The notes: generated from the letters alone by a model not told the origin. A DNA stretch of 51,589 bases from Alteromonadales bacterium alter-6D02 (GCA_002835545.1 PIZK01000017.1:1-51589), one strand, 5' to 3'. Positions 9,537-19,385 are shown, counted from the first letter of the stretch. Numbers and translations are program-made.

Positions 9537-10859
9537 TTAAAACAACTCTATACCGTCATCCTCTTCAACCAGTTCACTGGTGGAAGAAGTCGATGATGTT
9601 TTTTTATCGATACGCTGTTTACGTTTAGGTCTATGTCCGTCATCCCAATGAGCATCGCTGATATTGAACTGATCTAAAATACTTCTCAGTGACTGCGACA
9701 ATGCCACTAGATCATTGGAAGACAGCTCCTGCTCTTTAGAGCTTTCTAATACCTCACTGTTCAAGATAACCATACTATCGATTTCTTGTTGTGCTTGCAT
9801 AGAGACTTGTTGTTGCACTTGAGACGAGCTTTTAATGCGGTCTGACAACGCATTTATCGAACGAATTGAGTTTGAAATAGTTTCAATCTGATTTGATGAC
9901 TCAGTGGAAAGCTCCAACGACTCTTGCGATGAATTTAGCCCTGTTTGCATTGAATTATACGCATTATCTGTACTTTGTGAGATACGAGTGACAATGTCTC
10001 GTACTTCTTTAGTTGAAGAGGCGGTTCGTTCAGCCAGAGTGCGAACTTCATCAGCTACCACAGCAAAACCTCGCCCCTGTTCACCAGCACGCGCAGCTTC
10101 AATTGCAGCGTTTAACGCTAATAAGTTTGTTTGTTCAGCGATAGAATTAATCACGTTGATAATCGAGTTAATCTCTTCACTATCTTTTTTCAGTACGTCT
10201 ATCTGTTCAGCCGCTTGAATTAACTGTTCGCGTAACAGCTCTACACTTTGCTTAGTTTTAACCGACGTTTCATCAGCGATGCTCGCCGATTGACCTGACA
10301 CTTCAGCCTCACTCATTAGCGACTCTAAATCACTAAATAAATCATCAGATGCGCCTTGGACTTGAGTTAATGCTTGATGGATGTTTTGGCCCATCATTTC
10401 TTGCATTGTCGCTCGTTGCATCATTGTATTATATGAATTACTTAACTCTTCAGACATCGGGTGCAAGCGTGCAGAAGAGGCATATAGCCCTTTAAGTAAA
10501 TTATTCATCTGCTTGGTTTTATGGTTTAGGACTTGAAAAACCATCTCAAAAACTCCAGCATCTTTAACATCAATAGAGGTTGTGACATCGATTTTTTCAT
10601 GTTGAGAAATTTTTTCAGTATGGCTCATTAAGTTGCTCATGCCACGATACAACAATCGCCATGCTTGAACACAGATAATCGCATTAGATAATAATAACAA
10701 ACAGACTATGGCAGTAAATTTACTTATCGAAATATCAAAGAAGTAAGCCATTAAAGCCAAGCCAACAACTTGAATCAATATAGGAATGGCAAGAATAAAA
10801 ACCAATGGCTTAGAAAAAGAGCCATTTGAGTCGCCTAAGTGCCTAATCGAATTGTCCAT
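9537..10859 (-). CDS. Methyl-accepting chemotaxis protein lacking a periplasmic sensor
   Basis: A 441-residue receptor. Two membrane segments lie close together near the N-terminus (about 20-38 and 44-66) with only a few residues between them, so no periplasmic ligand domain is present. The long cytoplasmic coiled coil contains the signalling hairpin tip ([21 protein letters not shown], positions about 245-265, followed by [16 protein letters not shown]). The start is either the ATG at 10859 or the TTG at 10865; an aagga site lies upstream of both. It ends ...GIELF with no receptor-tether pentapeptide. It probably senses an internal or membrane state. Confidence 0.88.
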   Translation of the reverse strand: MDNSIRHLGDSNGSFSKPLVFILAIPILIQVVGLALMAYFFDISISKFTAIVCLLLLSNAIICVQAWRLLYRGMSNLMSHTEKISQHEKIDVTTSIDVKDAGVFEMVFQVLNHKTKQMNNLLKGLYASSARLHPMSEELSNSYNTMMQRATMQEMMGQNIHQALTQVQGASDDLFSDLESLMSEAEVSGQSASIADETSVKTKQSVELLREQLIQAAEQIDVLKKDSEEINSIINVINSIAEQTNLLALNAAIEAARAGEQGRGFAVVADEVRTLAERTASSTKEVRDIVTRISQSTDNAYNSMQTGLNSSQESLELSTESSNQIETISNSIRSINALSDRIKSSSQVQQQVSMQAQQEIDSMVILNSEVLESSKEQELSSNDLVALSQSLRSILDQFNISDAHWDDGHRPKRKQRIDKKTSSTSSTSELVEEDDGIELF

Positions 10860-10974
10860 AAACAATATTTCCTTAAACTAAAACTAGAATCATACGTTTT
10901 TTTCATTTTTTAACAATGATATAAATCATTTATAGCTAAACTCAGCCATTGTAATAAAAATTTCATTAGAATTA

Positions 10975-11030
10975 TTCAAGACCAAAGGATATCATTATAT
11001 ATATACGAAAAAACATATATGCAATGATAT
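10975..11030 (+). promoter_or_regulatory. Putative arsR promoter and ArsR operator
   Basis: A perfect 8-base inverted repeat, ATATCATT (10989-10996) and AATGATAT (11023-11030), encloses a second AT-rich dyad (atatata ... tatat). The right arm runs into the arsR start codon (ATG 11029). A plausible sigma-70 promoter lies here: TTCAAG at 10975-10980, a 17-base spacer, then TATATA at 10998-11003. ArsR repressors bind such dyads over the -10 region and release on arsenite. No ribosome site precedes the ATG, so the message may be leaderless. The assignment is inferred from position and symmetry. Confidence 0.55.
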
Positions 11031-11376
11031 GACCCTACTCTCTTTTTATAAAGCCTTAGCTGATGACACACGCCTTAAAACACTGCTGTTATTAAGCGCC
11101 GAACAAGAACTGTGTGTTTGTGAACTGATGGTTGCTCTTAACCTCTCCCAACCTAAAATATCACGACACCTTGCATTATTAAAAGAAGCTAACCTTGTTC
11201 ATAGTCGTCGACAAGGGACATGGGTCTTTTACTCGCTAAGCGCTTCATTAGAGCCTTGGCAGCAACAACTCCTATCATCAAAATTAGACCACAACCTAGC
11301 AGTTATCAATGACAATTTAATGACACTCAACGCGATGGGCGATCGTCCAGAACGAATCACCACTTGCTGTGTATAA
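11029..11376 (+). CDS. arsR: ArsR-family arsenic-responsive repressor
   Basis: A 115-residue winged-helix repressor. The metalloid site motif ELCVCEL is at residues 27-33 (Cys29 and Cys31), followed by the recognition helix LSQPKISRHLALLKEANLV. A C-terminal Cys pair (TTCCV) could supply a further ligand. It heads an operon with a glyceraldehyde-3-phosphate dehydrogenase gene 36 bases downstream and arsJ after that, which fits control of arsenate resistance. The start is fixed by the family N-terminus (FYKALADDTRLKTLLLL), even though no ribosome site is visible. Confidence 0.92.
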   Translation: MTLLSFYKALADDTRLKTLLLLSAEQELCVCELMVALNLSQPKISRHLALLKEANLVHSRRQGTWVFYSLSASLEPWQQQLLSSKLDHNLAVINDNLMTLNAMGDRPERITTCCV

Positions 11377-11412
11377 CACCAATTGAATTAACTGACAATT
11401 CAGAGAAATAAA

Positions 11413-12417
11413 ATGAAAATTAATATCGGTATTAATGGCTTTGGCCGCATGGGAAGATTAGCTTTTCGGGTTTTATGGCAACAACCCAATATAAACATTA
11501 TTCATGTAAACGACCCAGCAGGCGACGCAGCAACACTGGCTCATTTACTCAACTATGACTCTGTGCATGGTCAGTGGCAACATGAAGCGAATGATTGCGC
11601 AACAGGATTTCAGATAGATAACAAATCCGTCAACGTTAGCCAGAACAGAGAAATTAATGAGACTGACTGGTCTCAATGTGACGTGGTTATTGAAGCCTCA
11701 GGTAAATTCAAAACACCTGAGTCGCTAAAACCTTACCTAATGCAAGGTGTGAAACGTGTGGTTGTCAGTGCACCAGTCAAAGCTGATGGTTGTTTAGATA
11801 TTGTAATGGGAGTTAATCACCAGCTCTATGATCCCACAAAGCATCAAATAGTCAGTGCAGCATCATGTACCACTAACTGCATCGCCCCTGTTATAAAAGT
11901 GCTACAGCAACATATTGGTATTAAGCACGGTTCATTTACGACAGTCCACGATATTACTAATACACAAACGATCATCGATGCGCCACACAAAGACCTTCGT
12001 AGAGCCCGAGCGTGCGGTATGAGCTTAATTCCGACAACAACGGGCTCTGCAACAGCCATTGGCCATATCTTTCCAGAGCTGCAAGGTAAACTAAACGGTC
12101 ACGCGATACGCGTGCCACTAACCAACGCGTCTATCACTGACTGTGTTTTTGAAATGAGTAGAGATACTACAGCTCAAGAGGTCAATGATTTACTTGAAAA
12201 CGCAGCAAACAGCGAGCTACAAGGTGTTTTGGGCTTTGAAAAGAAACCTTTAGTTTCAATAGACTATCGTACTAATTCACACTCAACTGTAGTTGATGCC
12301 TTATCAACAGTGGTTACCTGTAATAGCCAAGTAAAACTGTATTTGTGGTATGACAATGAGTGGGGCTATGCCAACCGCTTAGCTGAGCTAGCGCTAATGG
12401 TTGCAACGCAGGAATAA
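11413..12417 (+). CDS. ArsJ-associated glyceraldehyde-3-phosphate dehydrogenase
   Basis: A 334-residue GAPDH. The NAD-binding start is INGFGRMGRLAFRV, the catalytic Cys152 is in SAASCTTNCIAPV, and the base and phosphate-site residues lie in HDITNTQTIIDAPHKDLRRAR. It ends with the usual WYDNEWGYANRL. Placed between arsR and arsJ, it belongs to the arsenic branch. These enzymes use arsenate in place of phosphate to make 1-arseno-3-phosphoglycerate, which ArsJ exports (established for this gene pair). It is probably not the glycolytic housekeeping copy. Confidence 0.93.
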   Translation: MKINIGINGFGRMGRLAFRVLWQQPNINIIHVNDPAGDAATLAHLLNYDSVHGQWQHEANDCATGFQIDNKSVNVSQNREINETDWSQCDVVIEASGKFKTPESLKPYLMQGVKRVVVSAPVKADGCLDIVMGVNHQLYDPTKHQIVSAASCTTNCIAPVIKVLQQHIGIKHGSFTTVHDITNTQTIIDAPHKDLRRARACGMSLIPTTTGSATAIGHIFPELQGKLNGHAIRVPLTNASITDCVFEMSRDTTAQEVNDLLENAANSELQGVLGFEKKPLVSIDYRTNSHSTVVDALSTVVTCNSQVKLYLWYDNEWGYANRLAELALMVATQE

Positions 12418-12423
12418 TAGCAA

Positions 12424-13632
12424 GTGGCTACGAACCTATTACAACAATACCGATTAATTACCGCCAATTACTGGACCTTTACAGTCACCGATGGTGCACT
12501 GCGGATGTTGGTGGTTCTCTATTTTTCTCAGCTCGGCTATAGCGCACTTGAAGTCGCGATGCTCTTTATTTTCTACGAGTTTTTCGGAGTGGTTACCAAT
12601 TTAGTGGCTGGCTATCTCGGTGCAAAGCTTGGTTTAAATAACATAATGAACACTGGCTTGTTATTGCAAATCATTGCGCTGGGCGCGTTACTTGTTCCCG
12701 AACACTATCTCAGCGTTGTTTGGGTAATGACAGCACAGGCACTAAGCGGTATCGCTAAAGACCTTAATAAGATGAGTGCAAAGAGCTCAATTAAAATGTT
12801 GGTTAATCAAGGACAAGATAGCCAACTGTTTAAGTGGGTTGCTATTCTCACTGGCTCTAAGAATGCGCTTAAAGGGGCCGGCTTTTTCATTGGTGCTTTC
12901 TTACTCTCGGTAAGCTCTTTTCAAACCGCTATTCTAATCATGTTAATTGCACTGGTTATTACTTGGTTAGTAAGTATTAACTTTTTAGCGAAAGATTTGG
13001 GGAAAAGTAAGGCTAAGGTTAAGTTCACTCGCCTATTTTCAAGCAGTAGCTCGATAAACAAACTCGCCTTTGCTCGCTTATTTTTATTTGCTGCTAGAGA
13101 CGTTTGGTTTGTCGTTGCCCTTCCTGTTTATTTAAGCGTGGAACTACAATGGGATCATTATCAAATTGGCAGTTTTATGGCACTGTGGATAATCGCGTAT
13201 GGCTTTGTACAATCCACAACACCGAGCTTATTAAAGCGACCACAGCTTAGCAAATTTCAAAATGTTAGTTTCTGGGGCTTTTGTTTAACCACAACGCCAT
13301 TTCTAATCTATGGCGCGTTTCAAACGGCTTTATCGCCTGCGATAATTATCACTTGCGGCTTATTTATATTTGGCGTGTTATTTGCGATAAATTCTTCGCT
13401 TCATAGTTTCTTAATCATTCACTTTGCAGATAGCGATAGCGTGTCATTAGATGTTGGCTTCTATTATATGGCCAATGCAAGCGGCCGTCTGCTCGGCACA
13501 ATTTTGTCAGGATACTTATATACTCAATTTGGCTTAATGATCTGCTTAATAGCTTCGGGGACGATGTTGGCTCTGGCTGCAGTCACCGCAACGCAATTAC
13601 CGCGGGTAGCGATATCAAAACAAACGCAATAG
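12424..13632 (+). CDS. arsJ: Organoarsenical efflux MFS transporter ArsJ
   Basis: A 402-residue inner-membrane protein with about 11-12 hydrophobic segments and the ArsJ-like N-terminus (YRLITANYWTFTVTDGALRML). It starts with GTG six bases after the GAPDH stop, so the two are translationally close. ArsJ exports 1-arseno-3-phosphoglycerate made by the neighbouring dehydrogenase, giving arsenate resistance. The arsR-gapdh-arsJ order supports the call strongly. No arsenate reductase (arsC) or arsenite pump is in the window. Confidence 0.92.
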   Translation: MATNLLQQYRLITANYWTFTVTDGALRMLVVLYFSQLGYSALEVAMLFIFYEFFGVVTNLVAGYLGAKLGLNNIMNTGLLLQIIALGALLVPEHYLSVVWVMTAQALSGIAKDLNKMSAKSSIKMLVNQGQDSQLFKWVAILTGSKNALKGAGFFIGAFLLSVSSFQTAILIMLIALVITWLVSINFLAKDLGKSKAKVKFTRLFSSSSSINKLAFARLFLFAARDVWFVVALPVYLSVELQWDHYQIGSFMALWIIAYGFVQSTTPSLLKRPQLSKFQNVSFWGFCLTTTPFLIYGAFQTALSPAIIITCGLFIFGVLFAINSSLHSFLIIHFADSDSVSLDVGFYYMANASGRLLGTILSGYLYTQFGLMICLIASGTMLALAAVTATQLPRVAISKQTQ

Positions 13633-13651
13633 TACAGCGGCATAAAAAGTT

Positions 13652-13697
13652 CAATGGCTCACTTAATCATTAGGGTAATAAACTAAGTGAGTCATTG
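13652..13697. terminator. Bidirectional hairpin after arsJ
   Basis: Arms CAATGgCTCACTTA and TAAGTGAGtCATTG pair with one mismatch around a 17-base loop. The hairpin lies between arsJ and the converging DUF3545 gene. It is a likely end of the arsenic transcript. Confidence 0.55.
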
Positions 13698-13724
13698 GAC
13701 TTATTAATACGAACCGTCGACCAC

Positions 13725-13931
13725 TCATAGAAAAATACTAGCTAAATCATTTTCAACCGTATATTCATTGTAATCAACAAATTCACGGCGCAATCGTTGC
13801 TTCTCTTTTACCATCTCGATTTCGCGCCATTTACGTTTAGACTGTTTCGCTTTGCGTTTAACTCGTTGTGGCTGCTCTTCTAATTCCATTTGATGTTGAT
13901 AATTATCATAAAAATCTAGTGCTTTCATCAT
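13725..13931 (-). CDS. DUF3545 family small basic protein
   Basis: A protein of about 68 residues, mostly charged. The central block VKRKAKQSKRKWREIEMVKE is typical of DUF3545 in Vibrio- and Alteromonas-like bacteria. I place the start at the ATG at 13931, five bases after aagga; a TTG at 13952 is also open, and a second ATG directly follows. It is likely a short helical cytoplasmic protein. The function is unknown. Confidence 0.7.
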   Translation of the reverse strand: MMKALDFYDNYQHQMELEEQPQRVKRKAKQSKRKWREIEMVKEKQRLRREFVDYNEYTVENDLASIFL

Positions 13932-14198
13932 TACTTTCCTTTTCTTAGTCAACAGATTTATCTCAGTAGTCTAGTTATTGGCTTATAGTTAACTACATGT
14001 CAGCGCAATAAATGAACACGCAACAAATTAAGCGAGTTAGATGACAATGAAATGACAAGCTAGTGACAAACACATTAATAAATACACATTGAATCAATAA
14101 CAAAGAAATTATCTGTAACACAAAAACCATATCAATTAACCATTAGCATGTTATGATCTTTTTAAGTGATAAAACCGTTAGCCTTAACAGGAGGTGTA

Positions 14199-15869
14199 AT
14201 GAGTTACTCTTTATACTTAGCACATGTCAACGACACTCATTCACACTTTGAGCCCTCATTAGTGCATTTCAAACTCAACTATAAGGGTATTTGCTATCGC
14301 ATAGATGCGCATTGTGGTGGCTATGCTAAAGTGGCTAATGCACTGAACCTACAACGCGAACAAGCACAACAACAAAACATTCCGTCATTATTCCTTCATG
14401 CGGGAGACAGCTTTCAAGGCAGCCTTTACTTTAGTCAATACAAAGGAAAAGCCAACTCGGTGTTACTGAATTTACTGGCACCGGATGCAATGACCATCGG
14501 TAATCATGAATTCGATCTGGGTAACAGTCCTATATCCCAATTTATCGGTGAAGTTGAATTTCCTATCTTAGCCGGCAACATGGATCTAGCGCAGGAGAGC
14601 CAAAGTAAACCACACCCATTATCTCCGCATAAAAATTTGTACCATTATGATAATCAGCGAAAAATAGCTCAATACATCACCAAGCCACTCTTTGATAAGC
14701 AGTTGGCTATTTTTGGTATCACGTTAGATCAAATGGCCAAAATAGGCTGCCCTGATCATGATTGCCTCTTTCTTAACGCTATCGAAACGTGTAGAGCTAC
14801 CGTTGAGCACATTAAAAGGCAAGGGATAAATCACATCATTGTGTTAAGTCACCTCGGCTATCAAGGTGACTTACAACTCGCTGAAGCGGTGTCAGATATA
14901 AGTGTCATTGTTGGCGGGCACTCACATACCCTCACTGGAGATTTCAGTGCCATTGACATTGAGTCAACAGGCATAAAGCAACAGTTTGTAAATAATTGCC
15001 TTATTTTACAAGCTGGTAAACATGCTGAAAGTATGGGCTTATCCAAGCTCACTTTTAACGCTCGTGGCCGCGTAGAAAAACAGGAAGGAGGTATTTCACT
15101 TCTTATCGACAAACACTGGCAAGCCTATGACAAACATGACGAACCAGCACCACAACAAGCGAAACGCTACATACAGCAGTTTATCGATAATAGCGCTCTT
15201 TTTACGGTCGTTGCTCCCTGTAAAAAGATAAAAACACTTATTAACCAACAGTACCGACCTGCTATTGATGCGATGCGTCACCGTATCATTACCCACCTCG
15301 ACGCGCCTCTTCATCATACCCGCTTGCCAACCGAAGATTATCCTCTTGGTAGCGAAATAGCTCCACTAGTCAGCCAAGGGTTTTACTTGGCCGGACAAAA
15401 AGACCGTGAAATAGACTTTGCTCTTCATAATGCCGGTGGTGTTCGAGTATCACTTAAAAGTGGCCCACTAACCCAAGCTGAAATATGCGGCCGGTTATTG
15501 CCTTTTGAAATCCAAATCATCAGTTACGTGATTAAAGGTCATGATTTACGTTTAGCGCTTGAAGGTGCAATAAATAATGCGACAAATAACGGTGTTACAG
15601 GGACTGGTGATGGTAGCTACCCATATTGTTATCACTTGCGATTTGAATATGATGCCGAACAATCCGAAGGTCACCGTATCACCCGTCTAGAAATTAAAAA
15701 GAATGGCAAGTGGCTCGCTGTTGTAGCAGATGCAACGTATCGTGGTATCTCATCAGCTTATACAATCGCAGGCAAGGAAGGTTATGATAACTTACTCAAT
15801 AGTTGGGATCATTTCGAGCACCCTCAAACAATGAGCAGCTCCTTTGTCGAATTCGCCCAAGCCTTTTAA
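14199..15869 (+). CDS. 5'-nucleotidase / UshA-type metallophosphatase, apparently cytoplasmic
   Basis: A 556-residue two-domain enzyme. The N-terminal metallophosphatase domain shows all five metal-site blocks: HVNDTHSH, HAGDSFQGS, GNHEFD, LSHLGYQ and GGHSHT. The C-terminal nucleotidase domain has HNAGGVRVSL near residue 415 and GDGSYPYCYHLRF. The ATG at 14199 follows a strong aggaggtg, which overrides the open ATG at 14166. Starting there, no signal peptide is present, unlike exported UshA. The family hydrolyses nucleotides and nucleotide sugars. The substrate is unknown. Confidence 0.85.
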   Translation: MSYSLYLAHVNDTHSHFEPSLVHFKLNYKGICYRIDAHCGGYAKVANALNLQREQAQQQNIPSLFLHAGDSFQGSLYFSQYKGKANSVLLNLLAPDAMTIGNHEFDLGNSPISQFIGEVEFPILAGNMDLAQESQSKPHPLSPHKNLYHYDNQRKIAQYITKPLFDKQLAIFGITLDQMAKIGCPDHDCLFLNAIETCRATVEHIKRQGINHIIVLSHLGYQGDLQLAEAVSDISVIVGGHSHTLTGDFSAIDIESTGIKQQFVNNCLILQAGKHAESMGLSKLTFNARGRVEKQEGGISLLIDKHWQAYDKHDEPAPQQAKRYIQQFIDNSALFTVVAPCKKIKTLINQQYRPAIDAMRHRIITHLDAPLHHTRLPTEDYPLGSEIAPLVSQGFYLAGQKDREIDFALHNAGGVRVSLKSGPLTQAEICGRLLPFEIQIISYVIKGHDLRLALEGAINNATNNGVTGTGDGSYPYCYHLRFEYDAEQSEGHRITRLEIKKNGKWLAVVADATYRGISSAYTIAGKEGYDNLLNSWDHFEHPQTMSSSFVEFAQAF

Positions 15870-15972
15870 AAATTTCTTACATTTAATTGTATGAAAAAGC
15901 GTTACCTCTCATCGATTTATGCTATTTTAATTCTGATTATACAATAACTATTTTTTAGCCAAGGAATTAAGT

Positions 15973-16728
15973 ATGTTTAAACTATTACTCCCGCTCGCTT
16001 TAACAGCTTCAGTTGTCTCAGGCCAAGTACACGCTGATGACTTTAGCGATAAAGTTAAACAAGCAATGAAATCTGAACTTCGAACTGAAAAAGAAGTAAA
16101 TCGCGATAGAAACCGCAAACCAGTTCAGACATTAGAGTTTTTTGGTATCAAAGAAGACATGCGCGTACTTGAGTTAATCCCAGGTGGTGGTTGGTACACT
16201 AAATTATTAGCACCTGCACTGCGTGATAAAGGCCAATATTATGCTGCGCTAGGTACATCGAGAATTGAGAAAAACTTACTAGGCAAAGGCGATTTTGATA
16301 AAGCCAAAGTCGTTAGTAAAGACACATCAATGAAATACAACCGTGATATTGGCGGCTATGAAATAGGGAAAATCAATTTTGATTTGAAGAACCTTGATGC
16401 TGTTTTAACGTTCCGTAACTACCATAACTTTGGAGAAGAAGGTCGTCATAAAATGAACCAAGCGGCCTTTAAGGCGCTCAAGCCAGGTGGTGTATACGGT
16501 GTAATCGATCATACTCGTCGCCATATGCAAAAGAAAAATGACGAAAATGGCCGTCGTTTTGACCCTGTACTAGCGATAAAAGAGATCCAGCAGGCAGGTT
16601 TTGAATTAGTAGATTACTCAACGCTGCATTACCGCGCTGACGATGAACTGCGCTATGAAGTTGGCCGTAAAACCGTTACAGGAAATACGGACCGTTTTAC
16701 ATTACTGTTTAAAAAACCTAGTAAATAA
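15973..16728 (+). CDS. Exported class I SAM-dependent methyltransferase-like protein
   Basis: A 251-residue protein with a clear signal peptide (MFKLLLPLALTASVVSGQVHA, cleaved near residue 22). A Rossmann methyltransferase core follows, with glycine loop VLELIPGGGWYTKLLAP near residue 62 and post-motif LKPGGVYGVIDHTRR. It resembles a family of predicted periplasmic methyltransferases (COG4798 type). SAM is not known to be supplied to the periplasm, so the activity is uncertain. An aagga site lies seven bases upstream of the ATG, and a strong terminator follows. Confidence 0.8.
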   Translation: MFKLLLPLALTASVVSGQVHADDFSDKVKQAMKSELRTEKEVNRDRNRKPVQTLEFFGIKEDMRVLELIPGGGWYTKLLAPALRDKGQYYAALGTSRIEKNLLGKGDFDKAKVVSKDTSMKYNRDIGGYEIGKINFDLKNLDAVLTFRNYHNFGEEGRHKMNQAAFKALKPGGVYGVIDHTRRHMQKKNDENGRRFDPVLAIKEIQQAGFELVDYSTLHYRADDELRYEVGRKTVTGNTDRFTLLFKKPSK

Positions 16729-16743
16729 AACTCTCTACAAACA

Positions 16744-16774
16744 AAAAAGGTGCTTTAAAGCACCTTTTTTTATT
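16744..16774. terminator. Rho-independent terminator
   Basis: A perfect hairpin AAAGGTGC-TTTAAA-GCACCTTT has A residues on the left and T residues on the right. It serves the methyltransferase-like gene and, in reverse, the converging GNAT gene. Confidence 0.9.
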
Positions 16775-16789
16775 GTATACGTCTAATGA

Positions 16790-17257
16790 TTAATCAACCG
16801 TTAACGACATCGGGGTGTAGCGGATACCATGGCGAATTTGTAGCTCATCAGTACAAGTAAAGCCCCAACGTTGATATACCGGTAGTGCATAAGACGTAGA
16901 ATTTAACGTGAAGGTTCCATTGTTACCCGACTCAACACTTTGTGTGTAAATACTTTCCCATAGCTGTTTGGCAATACCCTTTTTATGATAATTTTTATCA
17001 ACAAATAAATGAAACATGTGACTGTTATCTTTAATCGCGATCACACCAATAATTTCATTATTAGCCTGCGCCACAAGATAATTAAAGCCTTGATCCATGT
17101 ATTCACGAATCGCACGTTCAGTAACGGTATTAAGAAAGAAATTTAGCCCGTCACCATCAAAATCCTCATTTAATAACAGCTTTGCATTACGCGTAATGAG
17201 ATAGCTTATCTCGGCACAATCAGCTCTTTGCGCTTGTCTAATCACTAGTGGCTGCAC
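16790..17257 (-). CDS. GNAT family N-acetyltransferase
   Basis: A 155-residue GNAT protein. Motif A is VDKNYHKKGIAKQLWESIY near residue 90, which binds acetyl-CoA, followed by FTLNSTSYALPVYQRWGFTC. The start is GTG at 17257, nine bases after aaggag. It is a single gene with an unknown acceptor. Confidence 0.85.
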   Translation of the reverse strand: MQPLVIRQAQRADCAEISYLITRNAKLLLNEDFDGDGLNFFLNTVTERAIREYMDQGFNYLVAQANNEIIGVIAIKDNSHMFHLFVDKNYHKKGIAKQLWESIYTQSVESGNNGTFTLNSTSYALPVYQRWGFTCTDELQIRHGIRYTPMSLTVD

Positions 17258-17348
17258 AACTGTCTCCTTTCAAATTTGTTCAAGTATTATCCATACTAAT
17301 ACCCAATGCACAGAAATACCAATACTTTATTAAACTAAAGTATGACAA

Positions 17349-17383
17349 AAAAGGGCCTTGTTAGTTTTACTAACAAAGCCCTT
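17349..17383 (-). terminator. Terminator after bamC
   Basis: Arms AAGGGC-TTTGTTAGT and ACTAACAA-GGCCCTT (minus strand) pair with one bulge and are followed by TTTTTTG. The hairpin lies 28 bases past the bamC stop. Confidence 0.85.
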
Positions 17384-17410
17384 ATAACCTAAACCAACAT
17401 TGTAATTACA

Positions 17411-18493
17411 CTAGAGCTGACGCGATGCCATCACTTTATTAAAAGTATTAAACATTTCTGTCATTTTCTCCGCTGGCAGATTATTACCTTTAGCATCAAG
17501 AATACTCAATAGGCTAACATCACCTTGCTTACTTAGACGAACTTGATATTTACTGCCTTTCTCAAGCTCAATTGGTACTAAGACATCATCACTTGAGAAT
17601 AACCCAGTCCAGAAACCAACATCCATTTCATCAAAAGTAGTGAAGTAAGCATTTAACGTTTTGTCACGATCTTCAACTTCAAACCCAAGCTTAGGTAACA
17701 CAGTTGCTAACTTCTCCCATGCTTGCTCAAACTCAGCATGTAGTTCATAAACCGTGTGTTGCTCAGAGTCGATTGCTAACTTAATTTTAATACCATCTTT
17801 GGCCTTAATGCGGTTAGCTATTGCTTGTTTATTATGCTCGCTTGCCACGTGTGATAAAAACTGATTTAGCATACGTGCTTCATAACGACGTTTAGCAAAG
17901 TCGGTAAGTTCTTTTGCTTGCCCCAACTCTTGATGTTCAACCAAGGCAACTTTAACGACAGCTTTATGGCCTTGTTCTTCAACAGCAATTGAAAATTGGT
18001 ACTGCTGAGCTAAACTATGATCATCATCAAGACCGAAAATTGCTTTAAAAAATGGGTCTGAATCGATTAAACGTGTTGTCAGGCTTTGTCCCTCAAGTTC
18101 GATGCCAACACCATAACCTAAATCATCAATAAACAAATTCAGCTTTTGCCATAAATCGTTTCGAAACTTATCAGCCGCCATGAAAGACTCAAAATAAACT
18201 TCAACCTGTTTATTGTTGTCACTCACTAATGAATTCGGTGCAACGGGCATAATTAATGCTGGTGCACGAATATCGAGTTCAGGGCCCATTAACTGGCCTG
18301 CACTCTCACCTAATCTAGGGATTGTAAACTTATCTGTCACTTTTAGAGGTGTTAAGTTTTCAGGAACCGTAATAGCTTGTTGTTGCTTTTCGTTAAGAAA
18401 TTCAAAATTACCACTCGCTTGATGGCGCTCTGAAAAACTACTACAACCACTTAATGCGATACCGCCACATAAGGCAATACAAAGCTTTCTCAT
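17411..18493 (-). CDS. bamC: Outer membrane protein assembly factor BamC (lipoprotein)
   Basis: A 360-residue lipoprotein with lipobox ALSGC near residue 16. The N-terminal unstructured stretch contains the conserved LTPLKVTDKFTIPRL that contacts BamD in the Bam complex, and two helix-grip domains follow. The ATG at 18493 follows ggagaac and gives a clean lipoprotein signal; an upstream start at 18517 does not. It sits 13 bases after dapA, probably in the same transcript, as in E. coli. Confidence 0.92.
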   Translation of the reverse strand: MRKLCIALCGGIALSGCSSFSERHQASGNFEFLNEKQQQAITVPENLTPLKVTDKFTIPRLGESAGQLMGPELDIRAPALIMPVAPNSLVSDNNKQVEVYFESFMAADKFRNDLWQKLNLFIDDLGYGVGIELEGQSLTTRLIDSDPFFKAIFGLDDDHSLAQQYQFSIAVEEQGHKAVVKVALVEHQELGQAKELTDFAKRRYEARMLNQFLSHVASEHNKQAIANRIKAKDGIKIKLAIDSEQHTVYELHAEFEQAWEKLATVLPKLGFEVEDRDKTLNAYFTTFDEMDVGFWTGLFSSDDVLVPIELEKGSKYQVRLSKQGDVSLLSILDAKGNNLPAEKMTEMFNTFNKVMASRQL

Positions 18494-18506
18494 TTGTTCT
18501 CCGTTT

Positions 18507-19385
18507 TTATAATACATCGGCTTGCTTTAAAGCTGTTAATAACTGCGCATGGTATTGCGGTGCGAGTTCAACTAAAGGCAAGCGTAACTGACCATCATTA
18601 ATTAACTTCATTTGCGCTAAACACCATTTAACAGGGATAGGGTTTGCTTCAACAAATAAATTATCATGTAAAGGTTGTAACTGAGCATTAATTGCACTCG
18701 CCTGTTCACGTTGGCCCGCAAGCGCGTAACGACACATGTCACTCATCAGCTTAGGTGCAATATTATTTGTCACAGAAATAACCCCGTTCCCTCCTTGTAA
18801 CATGAACTCCATACCGGTGGCATCATCGCCACTGAACAGTAAAAAGTCATCATCACAAAGTGCTTTGATTTCAGTTAAGCGGGATAAGTTCCCCGTGGCT
18901 TCCTTTATCCCAACAATATTTTTTATTTTTGCTAATTCAGCAACCGTTTCAGGTAACAAGTCACAACATGTTCGCCCAGGAACGTTATAAAGAATTTGCG
19001 GGATATCAGTCGCAGCAGCAACAGCTTGATAGTGTTTATATAAACCTTGTTGAGGTGGCTTATTATAATACGGTGTAACGCCTAGCATACCTGACACACC
19101 AGTACCGTTAAGTAAGTGGGTTAACTCAATAGCTTCGGCGGTTGAATTTGAGCCATTACCGCCTATCACGGGTACACGGCCCGCAACAAAAGAGACAATA
19201 TGCTTGACCACATCAGTATGCTCAGCCATTGATAACGTCGTTGACTCACCAGTTGTACCGACAGCGACTATACCATCGGTCCCTTGTTCAATATGAAAAT
19301 CGACTAACTGTTCTAAGTTTTGATAGTCAATTTCGCCGTTCCCTTTTAAGGGCGTTACTAATGCAACAATACTGCCTGAAAACAT
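18507..19385 (-). CDS. dapA: 4-hydroxy-tetrahydrodipicolinate synthase
   Basis: A 292-residue TIM-barrel aldolase with Schiff-base Lys161 (IVGIKEATG), Tyr133 (ILYNVPGR) and the GTTGEST phosphate-loop motif near 43-49. It condenses pyruvate with aspartate semialdehyde in the lysine and peptidoglycan (diaminopimelate) pathway. From the ATG at 19385 the length and numbering equal those of E. coli DapA; the GTG just before it is less likely. It is divergent from gcvR. Confidence 0.96.
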   Translation of the reverse strand: MFSGSIVALVTPLKGNGEIDYQNLEQLVDFHIEQGTDGIVAVGTTGESTTLSMAEHTDVVKHIVSFVAGRVPVIGGNGSNSTAEAIELTHLLNGTGVSGMLGVTPYYNKPPQQGLYKHYQAVAAATDIPQILYNVPGRTCCDLLPETVAELAKIKNIVGIKEATGNLSRLTEIKALCDDDFLLFSGDDATGMEFMLQGGNGVISVTNNIAPKLMSDMCRYALAGQREQASAINAQLQPLHDNLFVEANPIPVKWCLAQMKLINDGQLRLPLVELAPQYHAQLLTALKQADVL

